A stretch of 33,749 nucleotides of DNA. Source: Conexivisphaera sp046536535. GTDB taxonomy: Archaea; Thermoproteota; Nitrososphaeria; Conexivisphaerales; Conexivisphaeraceae. The DNA is taken from contig JAWDMO010000005.1 of NCBI GenBank assembly GCA_046536535.1, positions 1 to 33,749 of the forward strand, in the 5' to 3' direction. A program made the translations under genes and the position numbers. This document shows positions 13,299 to 21,078 of the stretch, one piece after another. The first letter of the stretch is position 1, and the number at the start of each line of letters is the position of its first letter. The notes under the pieces are model-generated. The model saw only the letters and a list, made by a program, of their open reading frames with translations, was not told the origin of the DNA and did no database searches.

Positions 13299-15347
13299 TC
13301 AAAGTTTCCGGACGATCCTCTTCACGCTCACGTGCAGCTCCCCGGCCAGTTCCCGCACATCGGCCGATGCGAGGAATCTGGATCCCCTCTTGACGAGCCA
13401 TGCCGGCCCGTCGAACTCCGCGGCATCCATTCTGGCGGTCCTCTCGTCATCGACGGTCACCACGGCGAACCCGGGATACACCTTCTCGACCTCCACGGTA
13501 TGTAGCCCGTCGCCCTCCGCGCCGTCCAAGGCGGACGCAGCCGCATAGGTGGCCGATCCACCCATCTTCACGCGCTTGAGCCTCATGAGGTCGGCGAGCG
13601 CCGCCGATAGCTCGTTCCAGTCGATTCCGACCGTGTCCGCGAACGACCTGAGCTCCTCCTCCGATACGCCGGCCGCACCTGCCTCCAGAATTCTATCGTA
13701 CAGCAGCCGCCGGACGGCGGCGCCGGCGACGCGATGGATACCCGGCGGTCCCTCCTCACCGAGGGCCGCGAGGTCCCGTGGCGTCATGGGATCATACGGC
13801 GGCTTGCCCATCCTGTCGACCGGCCTCAGTACGCGGTTCACGGACCCGACCAGCCACCTCATCCTCTTGGCCTTCCTAGCGCTCGCGTACAGATAAGCGG
13901 AGTCCATAGTGCCCTCCGCCGCCAGTATCGTGACGCTCCCCGGAGCCCTCCTTCCGGTCCTCCCCCTCCTCTGTATGTACCTGATCTCGCTTGGTATCGG
14001 CTCGTAGAAGACAACGTGGTCTACCGCCGGTATGTCAAGTCCCTCCTCCGCTATGGATGTGGCGACCAGCACGTTGACCTCGCCCTCCTCCAAGGCCCTC
14101 ACGGCGGCGGCCTGCTCATCCTGGCTCATGCCCCTCTCGCCCTCCCTAGAGGACTGGCCCACGAACCTCCCGACCCTCACACCGTCGATCGCGTTCAGTT
14201 TATCCACCAGATGGGCGACCGTATCCCTGTACTGCGTGAAGATGAGCATCCTGGAGGAGGGCTTCGCTGAGAGCTGCGCCGCCACGAGTCCCAGGAGCTT
14301 TCCCACCTTGGGGTGGTCCTCACGCGTCGAGCTGACGAGCGCCGCCAGCTTGCCGTAATCCGGATCGCCCATCAGGAGCGAATGGGATCTCTTTCCCTCG
14401 GATTCCATCCTCTCCATGAAGGCCCTGATTGCGTGGATCCCCTGGGTCTCTATCAGCTCCAGCATATGGAAAAGCGTCAGGGCGGCCGACTGGTTGACCA
14501 CGGCCTCCATTATCATACCCCTCTCCTCCTCGATGCTCTCGGCTTCCAGCGCATACCTGAGCTCGTTCCCCAGTTCCACCAGCGCCCTCCTGCCGACCTC
14601 CCGGGTCCTCAGATATCCCCTGGCCCGGAGCCACTCGATCCTCCTGCGCAGCATGGATTGCAGGACGGACGATATGGTCCTGTAGCTGGCCGGGAGTTCC
14701 ACCTTGGACCACTCCATATCTATCCTGTGCACGTATGGTCTGACGTCCGGATCGTCCTCGTCCCTGTACTCTATCCGCTCTATGCGCAGGTTCCTGCAGA
14801 CGGCGAGTATCCTCTCGGCGGTGGAGCCCGGGGACGCCGTCATGCCGAGCACGAGCGGAAACTGCGATCTTGAGAAGTACTCGTCCGCTATGCGCACATA
14901 TGCATATTCCCCCACGGCCCTGTGGGCCTCATCGAATATCAGGAGGTCAAAGCTCGACAGGTCCAGCCTGCCCTCCAGCGCGTCGTTCTTCACAACCTCC
15001 GGGGTCGCCATCACGATCCTCGCGCCGCCCCTCCACACGAACTCCCTCCGCTCCGGCGGCACTTTCCCGGTGAGGAGCGCGAAGTCGCGATCCCCCAGCC
15101 TCAAGATCTCCCTGAAGCTCCTCTCATGCTGCAGCGCCAGGGGCCTCGTGGGGGCCATCACGAGGATCCTCGACCTCCTGTTCCTGTATAGGACGTCCGC
15201 GGCCACGAGCGCCGAGATCACGGTCTTCCCCAGGGCCGTCGGCAGCACCACCAGCGTATTCCTCCCGGACGCGCTCTTCGCTATATCAACCTGATACCGC
15301 CTGAACTCGACGGCGCCGGGGCGTAATAGGGGATGCTCGACGTCCAT
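13299..15347 (-). CDS. hef: Hef-type SF2 helicase (FANCM-like) without ERCC4 nuclease domain
   Basis: A 682-residue helicase of the XPF/Hef/FANCM branch, which remodels stalled replication forks. The helicase motifs in order are FRRYQVDIA (Q-like), LPTALGKTV (motif I, near 38), IVMATPEV, LIFDEAHRA (II, near 133), LGMTASPGS (III), LIFTQYRDT (IV), VLVATSIAEEGLDIPAVD (V) and YIQRRGRTGRR (VI). A helical insert of about 100 residues separates the two RecA domains, as in Hef. The euryarchaeal ERCC4 nuclease is absent. Instead about 140 residues follow: a winged-helix-like part (YDRILEAGAAGVSEEELRSF) and a short beta-rich end (YPGFAVVTVDDERTARMD). The gene sits 1 nt after the 113-aa gene, so the two are probably co-transcribed. 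Confidence 0.92.
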   Translation of the reverse strand: MDVEHPLLRPGAVEFRRYQVDIAKSASGRNTLVVLPTALGKTVISALVAADVLYRNRRSRILVMAPTRPLALQHERSFREILRLGDRDFALLTGKVPPERREFVWRGGARIVMATPEVVKNDALEGRLDLSSFDLLIFDEAHRAVGEYAYVRIADEYFSRSQFPLVLGMTASPGSTAERILAVCRNLRIERIEYRDEDDPDVRPYVHRIDMEWSKVELPASYRTISSVLQSMLRRRIEWLRARGYLRTREVGRRALVELGNELRYALEAESIEEERGMIMEAVVNQSAALTLFHMLELIETQGIHAIRAFMERMESEGKRSHSLLMGDPDYGKLAALVSSTREDHPKVGKLLGLVAAQLSAKPSSRMLIFTQYRDTVAHLVDKLNAIDGVRVGRFVGQSSREGERGMSQDEQAAAVRALEEGEVNVLVATSIAEEGLDIPAVDHVVFYEPIPSEIRYIQRRGRTGRRAPGSVTILAAEGTMDSAYLYASARKAKRMRWLVGSVNRVLRPVDRMGKPPYDPMTPRDLAALGEEGPPGIHRVAGAAVRRLLYDRILEAGAAGVSEEELRSFADTVGIDWNELSAALADLMRLKRVKMGGSATYAAASALDGAEGDGLHTVEVEKVYPGFAVVTVDDERTARMDAAEFDGPAWLVKRGSRFLASADVRELAGELHVSVKRIVRKL

Positions 15348-15348
15348 G

Positions 15349-15690
15349 TCAGATCTCTAACACATCGCCGCCGCCCTGGGCGACCTTTCCCTTCGGATTT
15401 ACGCGTTCGAGCTCCTCCATCAGCTTCTGCAATTTTCCCTCGTTCAGGAGCTCGACGAATTCCCTGAGTTCGGATTGGTCCCTTATCACAAGGCCCCTCC
15501 TCTTCATCGGAAGCCCGTCCTCCCCCACCGGGTTCACCTCGACGGCGAGCCTGCTCGGAGAACCCCGGTATGCCGGAAGCTTGAGCACGAATATCCCGGG
15601 GACGCTGGTCCTCAGCCTTGACCAGTCCTTTCCATTCTTGAGGAATTCGGACAGCTTATCATCGGGCAATTTACGCCCGGAATCGGGCAC
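15349..15690 (-). CDS. hypothetical protein, co-transcribed with hef
   Basis: A 113-residue cytosolic protein that I do not recognise. It is highly charged, with a basic N terminus (KLPDDKLSEFLKNGKDWSRL), then a beta-type stretch (PGIFVLKLPAYRGSPSRLAVEVNPVG). A helix (SELREFVELLNEGKLQKLMEELE) and a Gly-rich tail ending in GGGDVLEI follow. The hef ATG comes 1 nt after its stop, so translation is likely coupled and a role with Hef is plausible. GTG 15690 is the longest start. A TATA-like box at 15696-15703 is too close to it and instead fits TTG 15669, about 30 nt below, which would give 106 residues. No function is proposed. Confidence 0.75.
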   Translation of the reverse strand: MPDSGRKLPDDKLSEFLKNGKDWSRLRTSVPGIFVLKLPAYRGSPSRLAVEVNPVGEDGLPMKRRGLVIRDQSELREFVELLNEGKLQKLMEELERVNPKGKVAQGGGDVLEI

Positions 15691-15784
15691 GGTGTGATAA
15701 AAGCGTTGCTCTCTGACCCCCAGTGCGAGCTCCGGCGCCGCCGCAGCCGTTCAGTAATCGACCTGGTGAAACCTACCTACTCCT

Positions 15785-15857
15785 GGCCTCGAACGCGGCG
15801 GATCCCTTCCGGGATCCATTCATCAGATCGAGGCCCGTCGGATAGCTTCGACATCCG
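15785..15857. other. nested inverted repeats in a divergent intergenic region
   Basis: The outer arms GGCCTCGA (15785-15792) and TCGAGGCC (15828-15835) are a perfect 8-bp pair. They enclose a perfect 7-bp hairpin, GGATCCC (15800-15806) and GGGATCC (15811-15817), with loop TTCC. A third small hairpin follows (CGGAT 15839-15843 / ATCCG 15853-15857). The 226-nt region lies between two divergent genes. It may be a structured RNA, an operator or the end of a lost mobile element; I cannot decide. Confidence 0.5.
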
Positions 15858-15885
15858 CCGTTTTCCGGGGGTCCGTGGATCGCAA

Positions 15886-15893
15886 CGTTAATC
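15886..15893 (+). promoter_or_regulatory. TATA-like box of the gene at 15917
   Basis: CGTTAATC lies 24-31 nt before ATG 15917, the leaderless spacing. Confidence 0.45.
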
Positions 15894-15916
15894 CCGGGAA
15901 TCACGGTTGATAACGT

Positions 15917-16309
15917 ATGGGTGGCGCTGCCCCTGGCGCGTGGACGCGCATCGACCGGAATTCGTTCGAGCGCGCCGTGGACTCCGCTATGCGGAGAGCG
16001 GAGGAGCGCGCGTTGGGGAGGGCCAGGAATATGGGAATTGAGCTCAGGTTCAGCCGCTTCTCCTGGGGAATCAGGCTCCTCCCCGAGGAGATCGACGCGG
16101 CATTCGCCGTCCCTAGGGGTCCCGTGTACGGCGTAGAGGCCATCGCGATTGTGAATGGGGAGGAGATGCCGCTCGGTGCCACGGTTGCTGTGGGCATGTA
16201 TGATGAATCATCCGGGGAGGGCGTGATCTTCGATGACATGTGGATCGAGGCGCAGCTCGATGATCTGGAGAAGGTGCTGTCGCATCTCCCCGACGCGGAG
16301 CCGCGCTAG
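15917..16309 (+). CDS. hypothetical protein (130 aa)
   Basis: Not recognised. It is soluble, with no signal or membrane segment. The N-terminal half looks helical and basic (RNSFERAVDSAMRRAEERAL). A beta-rich middle follows (GIELRFSRFSWGIRLLPEEI, then VYGVEAIAIVNGEEMPLG), with an acidic C terminus (DDMWIEAQLDDLEKVL). Its last 4 nt overlap the stop of the ferritin-like gene on the opposite strand. ATG 15917 has its own TATA-like box at 15886-15893, which supports a real gene. No catalytic motif is evident. Pairing with either neighbour is not implied, because both are on the other strand. Confidence 0.7.
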   Translation: MGGAAPGAWTRIDRNSFERAVDSAMRRAEERALGRARNMGIELRFSRFSWGIRLLPEEIDAAFAVPRGPVYGVEAIAIVNGEEMPLGATVAVGMYDESSGEGVIFDDMWIEAQLDDLEKVLSHLPDAEPR

Positions 16310-16794
16310 CGGCCACCTTGGCCCAACGCCGCTACCCTGTCCCTGATCGCTGAGAGCAGCCGGACGTGCCTCTCCTCGTCCTCCAATATCATCCGCAGCA
16401 GATCTGACACCGGCGCGGAGGAGGCTCCGCCCATGGCCTCGACCGCCTTTGCGTATATCCGCACCGAGTACTCCTCGCCGGCGGCGGATTCTATGGATAG
16501 CATATCGTCGTAGTCGGCCAGGAACCCCTTCAAATCGGCCACCCGCTCCACGGCCTCCATCTCCCTCCTCCACGCGATCCCCATGAGCCCGTAGCACTCG
16601 TCGCGCCGGCAGGCGGCGCCGGACGCCAGCGCCTCGAGGACCCTGGCGTGCTTCTCGCTGTCCGCGGAGATGAACGCGAGGATGGCCCTGATCGCGGGGT
16701 CCGCCTCCTCCCCGAGGGCCCTCGCGTATGCCTCGGCCACGGCCCTCTCGAGCATGGACATGCAGCACAGCACCGCGCGGACGTCTTGCGCCAA
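16306..16794 (-). CDS. ferritin-like (rubrerythrin-type) diiron protein
   Basis: A 162-residue four-helix-bundle protein. Its carboxylate/His pattern matches the ferritin-like superfamily: Glu in MLERAVAEAYARAL (helix 1), ExxH in ISADSEKHARVLEAL (helix 2), Glu in AAGEEYSVRIYAKAVE (helix 3) and ExxH in ILEDEERHVRLLSAI (helix 4). Two ExxH motifs plus two Glu are what a diiron site requires. There is no C-terminal rubredoxin domain, so electron delivery would need a partner. It may detoxify peroxide or store iron. The start is a TTG at 16794; no ATG or GTG lies earlier in the frame. A TATA-like box may lie near 16825-16833. The family is inferred from motifs only. Confidence 0.75.
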   Translation of the reverse strand: MAQDVRAVLCCMSMLERAVAEAYARALGEEADPAIRAILAFISADSEKHARVLEALASGAACRRDECYGLMGIAWRREMEAVERVADLKGFLADYDDMLSIESAAGEEYSVRIYAKAVEAMGGASSAPVSDLLRMILEDEERHVRLLSAIRDRVAALGQGGR

Positions 16795-16853
16795 CCAGGA
16801 TACGTGCGCATAGCCCCCAAAAAGGATTTACAGTGCGTCAGGATCCGGGTTCC

Positions 16854-17018
16854 ATGGATCGGCTCTGGGCGATGGCGCCCCCGCCGAAACTCCGTTTCCA
16901 TTCGGACGCGCTCGTGGTGCCCAGCGCGTGGTATAAAGGATACAACAAGGAGGAGCAGTGGATGATCCTCGTGCGCGCGGCGCGCCCTTCAGCCGTACCG
17001 GGAGAGGAGGTACATTAG
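16854..17018 (+). CDS. possible small protein (54 aa)
   Basis: A short open frame in the 194-nt gap between the ferritin-like and ABC permease genes, overlapping the permease 3' end by 30 nt. It reads LRFHSDALVVPSAWYKGYNK then EEQWMILVRAA, which looks more protein-like than most chance frames. A TATA-like stretch (AAAAGGATTTACAG, about 16820-16833) stands at the leaderless distance from ATG 16854. No homology is recognised; it may be spurious. Confidence 0.3.
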   Translation: MDRLWAMAPPPKLRFHSDALVVPSAWYKGYNKEEQWMILVRAARPSAVPGEEVH

Positions 17019-18467
17019 GACGGAGAACTCCAACGCGCCGACCGCCACCATTGACGCAATGCCCAGGAGCTCCACGCCCGTCACGTACAGGACCGCGTAG
17101 TATATGCCGTATGGTACGCCCACTAGGAGCGATATCATTATGAAGTTCAGGATTGCCTGAAGGGTACCCAGGGATCCGCCCTCCCTCAGCGTTCTCTCGA
17201 ACATTATTCCGGCGGCGGGAATCGAGCTGGCCGGCGCTAAGAACCCGGCTAAGAGTGGCACTATGTAGGCTGGCCCCACGCCCCTGAACGCCATCGCGGC
17301 GGAGAACGCGCCCTCGAAGGCGTAATAGACCACCAGGAGCAGCAGGGCCTTCGGGAGCGCCATGCTGACCCTGGTGACCGGGAGCGTCCTCATGGCGGCC
17401 GCCCCCCGGACCTCTATCGCGTAGAGGGAGTACGGGACGAATATCGTGAAGTAAGCGATCTCTATTCCGTAGTACGCGGACATCGCCCCCAGGACGGCCG
17501 GCGGAGTGGTGTATGTGGTCATCATGAATATGACGAACAGCACGAACGGAACAACGAGCATTGAGATCATCACGGACCTGACGGACATCTGGATATCTGC
17601 CCTCAGGATGGCGAGCGTCCTAGACCTGATGATCCTCCATCCTCCCCTCACCCTCTTGGCGATCGCGGCCGGTGAGCTCGCGTGCAGTATCCTGAGGGCC
17701 GCGGATGGAAGCCTTGTGTATGCGTAATATCCGAGGAGCGCCGCCCAGATAGCCGTGAACGCGACTCCGACGGGCGAGTAAAGGAACGCGCCGGATGCCA
17801 GGGGCAGGAATTCCAGTAGAGTGTACCTCGAGACGTCGATTCCCATGAAGTATGTAGGGCTTATCATGAACATGACGAATATAAGTGGCAGGAAGGCGGA
17901 CAGCGCCCTCATCGCGTACGATTTCGTCTGGGACTTGGAAGCGGATGAGAACGCAAATATCGTCACCTCTATCGCTATAATGGCGACCTCTATCCCGAAG
18001 ATCGTGCCGAGGAACGGATATGGTGCGCCGATTATCGCGGAGGCGACGACCGATCCGGCCAGGAGGGCCACCAAGGGATAGTCGATGAGCGATATGAACG
18101 CGCGGGCGAACGTCGGCTCCAGCCCTCCCTCATCGATGGGCAGCAGGTAGAGCGCGTCCCTCATGTATGAGGATCCCTGCACCGCGTAGGAGGCCGGCAA
18201 CAGGTTCGACACTATCAGTATGCCGCCCCATCCGAAGAAAAGGAGCATCATCCCGAGCGGCGTCGCGCGCTCGAACCTGAGCGCGAACGAATACCCTATG
18301 AGGGCGATCAGCCATATCGCGCTCAGGACATATTTCATCGTATTCGCCCTCGACACCGACCTCATGGGGTTTGTGGGCCTGAGGCCGCTCTGCCGTGAGG
18401 CCGTGTATCCCTGGTAGAGTATCTCCCTGGCCAAGGCCCTCTCGAGGGTCAGCCTCCTCCCGCGCAA
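16989..18467 (-). CDS. ABC transporter permease-like membrane protein
   Basis: A 492-residue integral membrane protein with roughly twelve hydrophobic segments in two halves. The first half begins around residue 50 (YVLSAIWLIALIGYSFAL). A cytosolic, basic loop lies near the middle (AIAKRVRGGWRIIRSRTLAI). It follows the ABC ATPase gene after 1 nt, so the pair forms one exporter with the permease in a single long chain. The assigned start is TTG 18467; MKYV at about residue 46 is an alternative that begins right at the first helix. No substrate signature is visible. Divergent permeases of this kind are common in archaea for export of peptides, lipids or drugs, but that is only a general expectation. 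Confidence 0.8.
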   Translation of the reverse strand: MRGRRLTLERALAREILYQGYTASRQSGLRPTNPMRSVSRANTMKYVLSAIWLIALIGYSFALRFERATPLGMMLLFFGWGGILIVSNLLPASYAVQGSSYMRDALYLLPIDEGGLEPTFARAFISLIDYPLVALLAGSVVASAIIGAPYPFLGTIFGIEVAIIAIEVTIFAFSSASKSQTKSYAMRALSAFLPLIFVMFMISPTYFMGIDVSRYTLLEFLPLASGAFLYSPVGVAFTAIWAALLGYYAYTRLPSAALRILHASSPAAIAKRVRGGWRIIRSRTLAILRADIQMSVRSVMISMLVVPFVLFVIFMMTTYTTPPAVLGAMSAYYGIEIAYFTIFVPYSLYAIEVRGAAAMRTLPVTRVSMALPKALLLLVVYYAFEGAFSAAMAFRGVGPAYIVPLLAGFLAPASSIPAAGIMFERTLREGGSLGTLQAILNFIMISLLVGVPYGIYYAVLYVTGVELLGIASMVAVGALEFSVLMYLLSRYG

Positions 18468-18468
18468 T

Positions 18469-19236
18469 TCAGAGCGCCTCCGCTATCTCCTTTACCTCCT
18501 CCTCGGCGTGTATCGCCCTCAGGAACGCCTCCTCAAGCGAACCGGCGCGCGCCTGCTCCAGTATGGATTTCGTCGTGCCCTCCATCACGAGCTTTCCCTC
18601 GTTCAGTATCCCTATCCTGTCGCACATCCTCTCGGCTATCTCCATAACATGCGTGGAGAACAGGACCGCTCCGCCATCCCTCCTGTGGTTCTGCACGACG
18701 TCCTTCAGTATCCTGGCGGATTTCACGTCAAGCGCGTTGAACGGTTCATCGAGTATCAGCAGCTTCGGCCTGTGCATGAGCGCCGACACTATGGCCACCT
18801 TCTGCTTGTTCCCCTGCGACAGCGTCGATATGTATGCCCCGAGGTATTCGTTGAGCTCGAACGCCTGCACGAGCGCATCGATCCTCCTTCCGTCGACTCC
18901 CCTTATGGAGGCGACGAGCTCCAGGAACTCCTTGACCGTGAGGGCCTCCAGCACCGCCGGTGTCTCCAGCACCGCGCCCACGTTGTTCAGGAGGTTCCCC
19001 CTGGGCCTCCCCATTCCCATGAGATCTATCTCACCGCTGTATTCCACTAAGTTGACCGCGGCCTTTATCGTGGAGGTCTTCCCGGCGCCGTTGGGCCCCA
19101 AGAGCCCGTAGATTTCGCCGGGCGCTATCCGGAATGATATGCCATCGACCGCCACCTTCTGCCCGTACATGACCCTTAGGTTCGAGACCCTGAGCACCGG
19201 CACATCTATACCCAACTCCGACGCACCTACGCGCAC
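18469..19236 (-). CDS. ABC transporter ATP-binding protein
   Basis: A 255-residue nucleotide-binding subunit. The motifs are GLLGPNGAGKTSTIKA (Walker A, near 48), VGAVLETPAV (Q-loop region, with Glu in place of the usual Gln), STLSQGNKQKVAIVSAL (signature; Gln replaces the first Gly of LSGGQ), LLILDEPFNALD (Walker B) and LFSTHVME (His switch). It belongs to the DrrA/CcmA-like exporter branch, which pairs with ABC-2-type permeases, as the next gene confirms. The longest start is GTG 19236. Later in-frame starts (TTG 19215, GTG 19203) sit closer to the beginning of homology and to the expected distance from A/T-rich sequence at 19241-19259, so the first few residues are uncertain. Confidence 0.92.
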   Translation of the reverse strand: MRVGASELGIDVPVLRVSNLRVMYGQKVAVDGISFRIAPGEIYGLLGPNGAGKTSTIKAAVNLVEYSGEIDLMGMGRPRGNLLNNVGAVLETPAVLEALTVKEFLELVASIRGVDGRRIDALVQAFELNEYLGAYISTLSQGNKQKVAIVSALMHRPKLLILDEPFNALDVKSARILKDVVQNHRRDGGAVLFSTHVMEIAERMCDRIGILNEGKLVMEGTTKSILEQARAGSLEEAFLRAIHAEEEVKEIAEAL

Positions 19237-19420
19237 GACATCTTAAGTGTTTTAGATATTCCGGATGGAAAGCGCCGGTCCGATACTATAGCCCAGATGT
19301 AAGGTGGGCGCTATGAAATGGCGCCATTCCACGCCGATGTTACCGCAAGCAGCTTCAAATGATACGCTATCCATAGAGTTTTGTTTATCGTATTCCGGGA
19401 TGTCGGGGGACTACATGTAG

Positions 19421-19769
19421 ATGTACCTAGGGCGCGCGCTCCGGATGCCGAGTGGATGGACGAAGACGTGAAGTGGGAGCGCGGCCTTCAGGTGCGAGAG
19501 CTGCGGCCTCACTATAGACAGGCAGCTGAACGCGGCCATCAACCTCTACCTGAGGATGGAGGGGGTTCCCCGGCAGCGCGAGTGGTGGGACGGAAACGTC
19601 CTGCCGACGCTGGTGGGTGGGTACCTCCTGACGGGGGCGGAGGGTCTCCCATGGACCCGTGAGGGGTCCGTGCGATGATCGATCGCGGAGCACAGCTCTG
19701 CCGCGCGCACTATTGATATTCAGACACAGCCGGACTCATATCTATATGTGACTGCGTGGAGTGAAACCC
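19421..19769 (+). mobile_element. IS605-family remnant C: TnpB zinc-finger/C-terminal fragment and right end
   Basis: A decayed TnpB on the + strand. In the frame starting near 19487 it reads RCESCGLTIDRQLNAAINLY and then REWWDGNVLPTLVGGYLLTG. These match remnant D almost residue for residue and include the second Cys pair of the TnpB zinc finger. The first Cys pair (around 19435-19470) is broken by small indels relative to remnant D. The element ends in GGAGTGAAACCC at 19769, the right end shared with B and D. No RuvC core is left, and the stretch 19237-19420 shows no clear gene. The right end runs into the 3' end of the LigB-like gene, whose stop codon lies inside it. Confidence 0.8.
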
Positions 19770-20533
19770 GCGGTGAGACCGTATCTCGCGGCCAGCATCC
19801 CGTAATAGCCTGCCACCTGATAGGCGTATTCGCGGAGCACGGCCGGCCTTGTCCTCAGCATACCCGCGAGGATCAGGAGCTGCCAGGGGCTGTCGGGCTT
19901 GGCATCCTCCACCAACTTCCGGTCGATTCTCAGGAGGTCCTCCAGCCTGCCCCGGCGGATCATCCCGATGATCGCTGCGTCGAACTCCTTCGCGCGTGGA
20001 CTGTATCCGTAGGGTCCCGAGGGCGAGTGGGCGTGCGCCTGATCCGCGCTGATTACGACGCCCACGGGCTCGCCGGCGGACTCCAGCGCCTCCGCGGCGG
20101 CCTCGCCGAATTCCATGACCACATCCCACGGGACATCCCTGGGCGGAACCGCGACCACTATCCTACTCGCCTGTGGGAAGAACCTGAGGGGAATCTCGGA
20201 TCCCCAGTCCAGCGGGAGGACGGATTCCTCGCCTGAATCGGTCCCGAAGCCCACGAAGACGCATGGCAAATCCCTCGACTCACATGACATATAGATGGCA
20301 TGCGCGAGTTCCCTTTCCACGGCGTAGCACACATTCTTGGAGCACATCCTCTCCGAGCGCGAGATCGATACATTGGAGCTCACGCGTACGCCGTGCGGGG
20401 ATACGATGAGGAGGGAGGCGGCGTCCGCGGCATCGGCGCCGCACCTGCCCATGATCTCCCTGATGAGCGAGAACCGCCGGTCGTCCCCGAGGAGCTCATC
20501 CCCGTGGGGCGCGAGGCATATCGAAGTTATCAT
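19742..20533 (-). CDS. class III extradiol dioxygenase-like (LigB/MEMO-fold) protein
   Basis: A 263-residue protein of the LigB fold, whose enzymes cleave catechol-type rings with Fe(II). The candidate metal-binding His are in ICLAPHGDE (His10) and IVSPHGVRV (His47). VLPLDWGSEIPLRFF and VVISADQAHAHSPSGPYGY are further family motifs, the latter with the catalytic-type His. Archaeal members often sit in the MEMO/AMMECR1 branch and have no proven ring-cleaving role, so the substrate is unknown. The start is ATG 20533, with a TATA-like box at 20555-20562. Odd: the last residues (about GFTPRSHI) are encoded by the right end of IS remnant C, read in antisense. The native C terminus was therefore replaced, though only a few residues seem affected. 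Confidence 0.82.
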   Translation of the reverse strand: MITSICLAPHGDELLGDDRRFSLIREIMGRCGADAADAASLLIVSPHGVRVSSNVSISRSERMCSKNVCYAVERELAHAIYMSCESRDLPCVFVGFGTDSGEESVLPLDWGSEIPLRFFPQASRIVVAVPPRDVPWDVVMEFGEAAAEALESAGEPVGVVISADQAHAHSPSGPYGYSPRAKEFDAAIIGMIRRGRLEDLLRIDRKLVEDAKPDSPWQLLILAGMLRTRPAVLREYAYQVAGYYGMLAARYGLTAGFTPRSHI

Positions 20534-20554
20534 GCGGCGGAGGGGCGACGCCGA

Positions 20555-20562
20555 GATTTAAG
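20555..20562 (-). promoter_or_regulatory. TATA-like box of the LigB-like gene
   Basis: On the minus strand CTTAAATC lies 22-29 nt before ATG 20533, inside a 56-nt gap. Confidence 0.5.
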
Positions 20563-20589
20563 CCTGGATCCGCCACGCCACGCGCGGCG

Positions 20590-21078
20590 CTACTTGAGCT
20601 TGGGCCTGAGGATCAGCCCGACGACGACTGTTATTCCACCGGCTACTATCAGGAGCCCCCCGAGGAGGACCGAGAGCATTGAGTAGAGCACCCCGTAGAT
20701 GGATAGAGGGGCCGCCGAGTAGTACGCGGTGACGGGATATGTGTTGTTGTTCAGGAGCGCGACTGGTGCGCTCGATGAACCCTCGTTATAATATATTGCT
20801 ATGAACGTGTCGTTCGAGCGCTCCTCGTTCACCTCGGCGCCGGCCGCAATGACCTTCATCGGCGATGGAGGGGTGCTGTTGTACACGACTGCGAAGGCCA
20901 TCCCCGGAGGGGCATTCCCCAGCGCTATCGTGGATCCCGGTTCGAGCTCGGATGCATTCCTCAGCTGGACGAGCTGATCGATGTTCAGGCTGCCCCTGGC
21001 CAGATATGGCCCTAGGAAGTACAGGGATGCACCTATGACGAGCACTATCAGGCCCGCGATGAGTACACGTCTCCTCAT
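20590..21078 (-). CDS. hypothetical membrane protein, partner of the molybdopterin oxidoreductase
   Basis: A 162-residue protein with an N-terminal transmembrane helix (LIAGLIVLVIGASLYFLG). An extracytoplasmic domain of about 95 residues carries Asn-X-Ser/Thr sites, such as YNSTPP and SNDTF. A C-terminal helix (LLGGLLIVAGGITVVVGLI) and a basic tail (RPKLK) follow. The family is not recognised. Its start overlaps the stop of the preceding Oxidored_molyb gene by 4 nt, so the two are translationally coupled. It could anchor or serve that enzyme at the membrane, but no heme- or cluster-binding motif (no Cys, no His) is visible. The function is therefore left open. Confidence 0.75.
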   Translation of the reverse strand: MRRRVLIAGLIVLVIGASLYFLGPYLARGSLNIDQLVQLRNASELEPGSTIALGNAPPGMAFAVVYNSTPPSPMKVIAAGAEVNEERSNDTFIAIYYNEGSSSAPVALLNNNTYPVTAYYSAAPLSIYGVLYSMLSVLLGGLLIVAGGITVVVGLILRPKLK

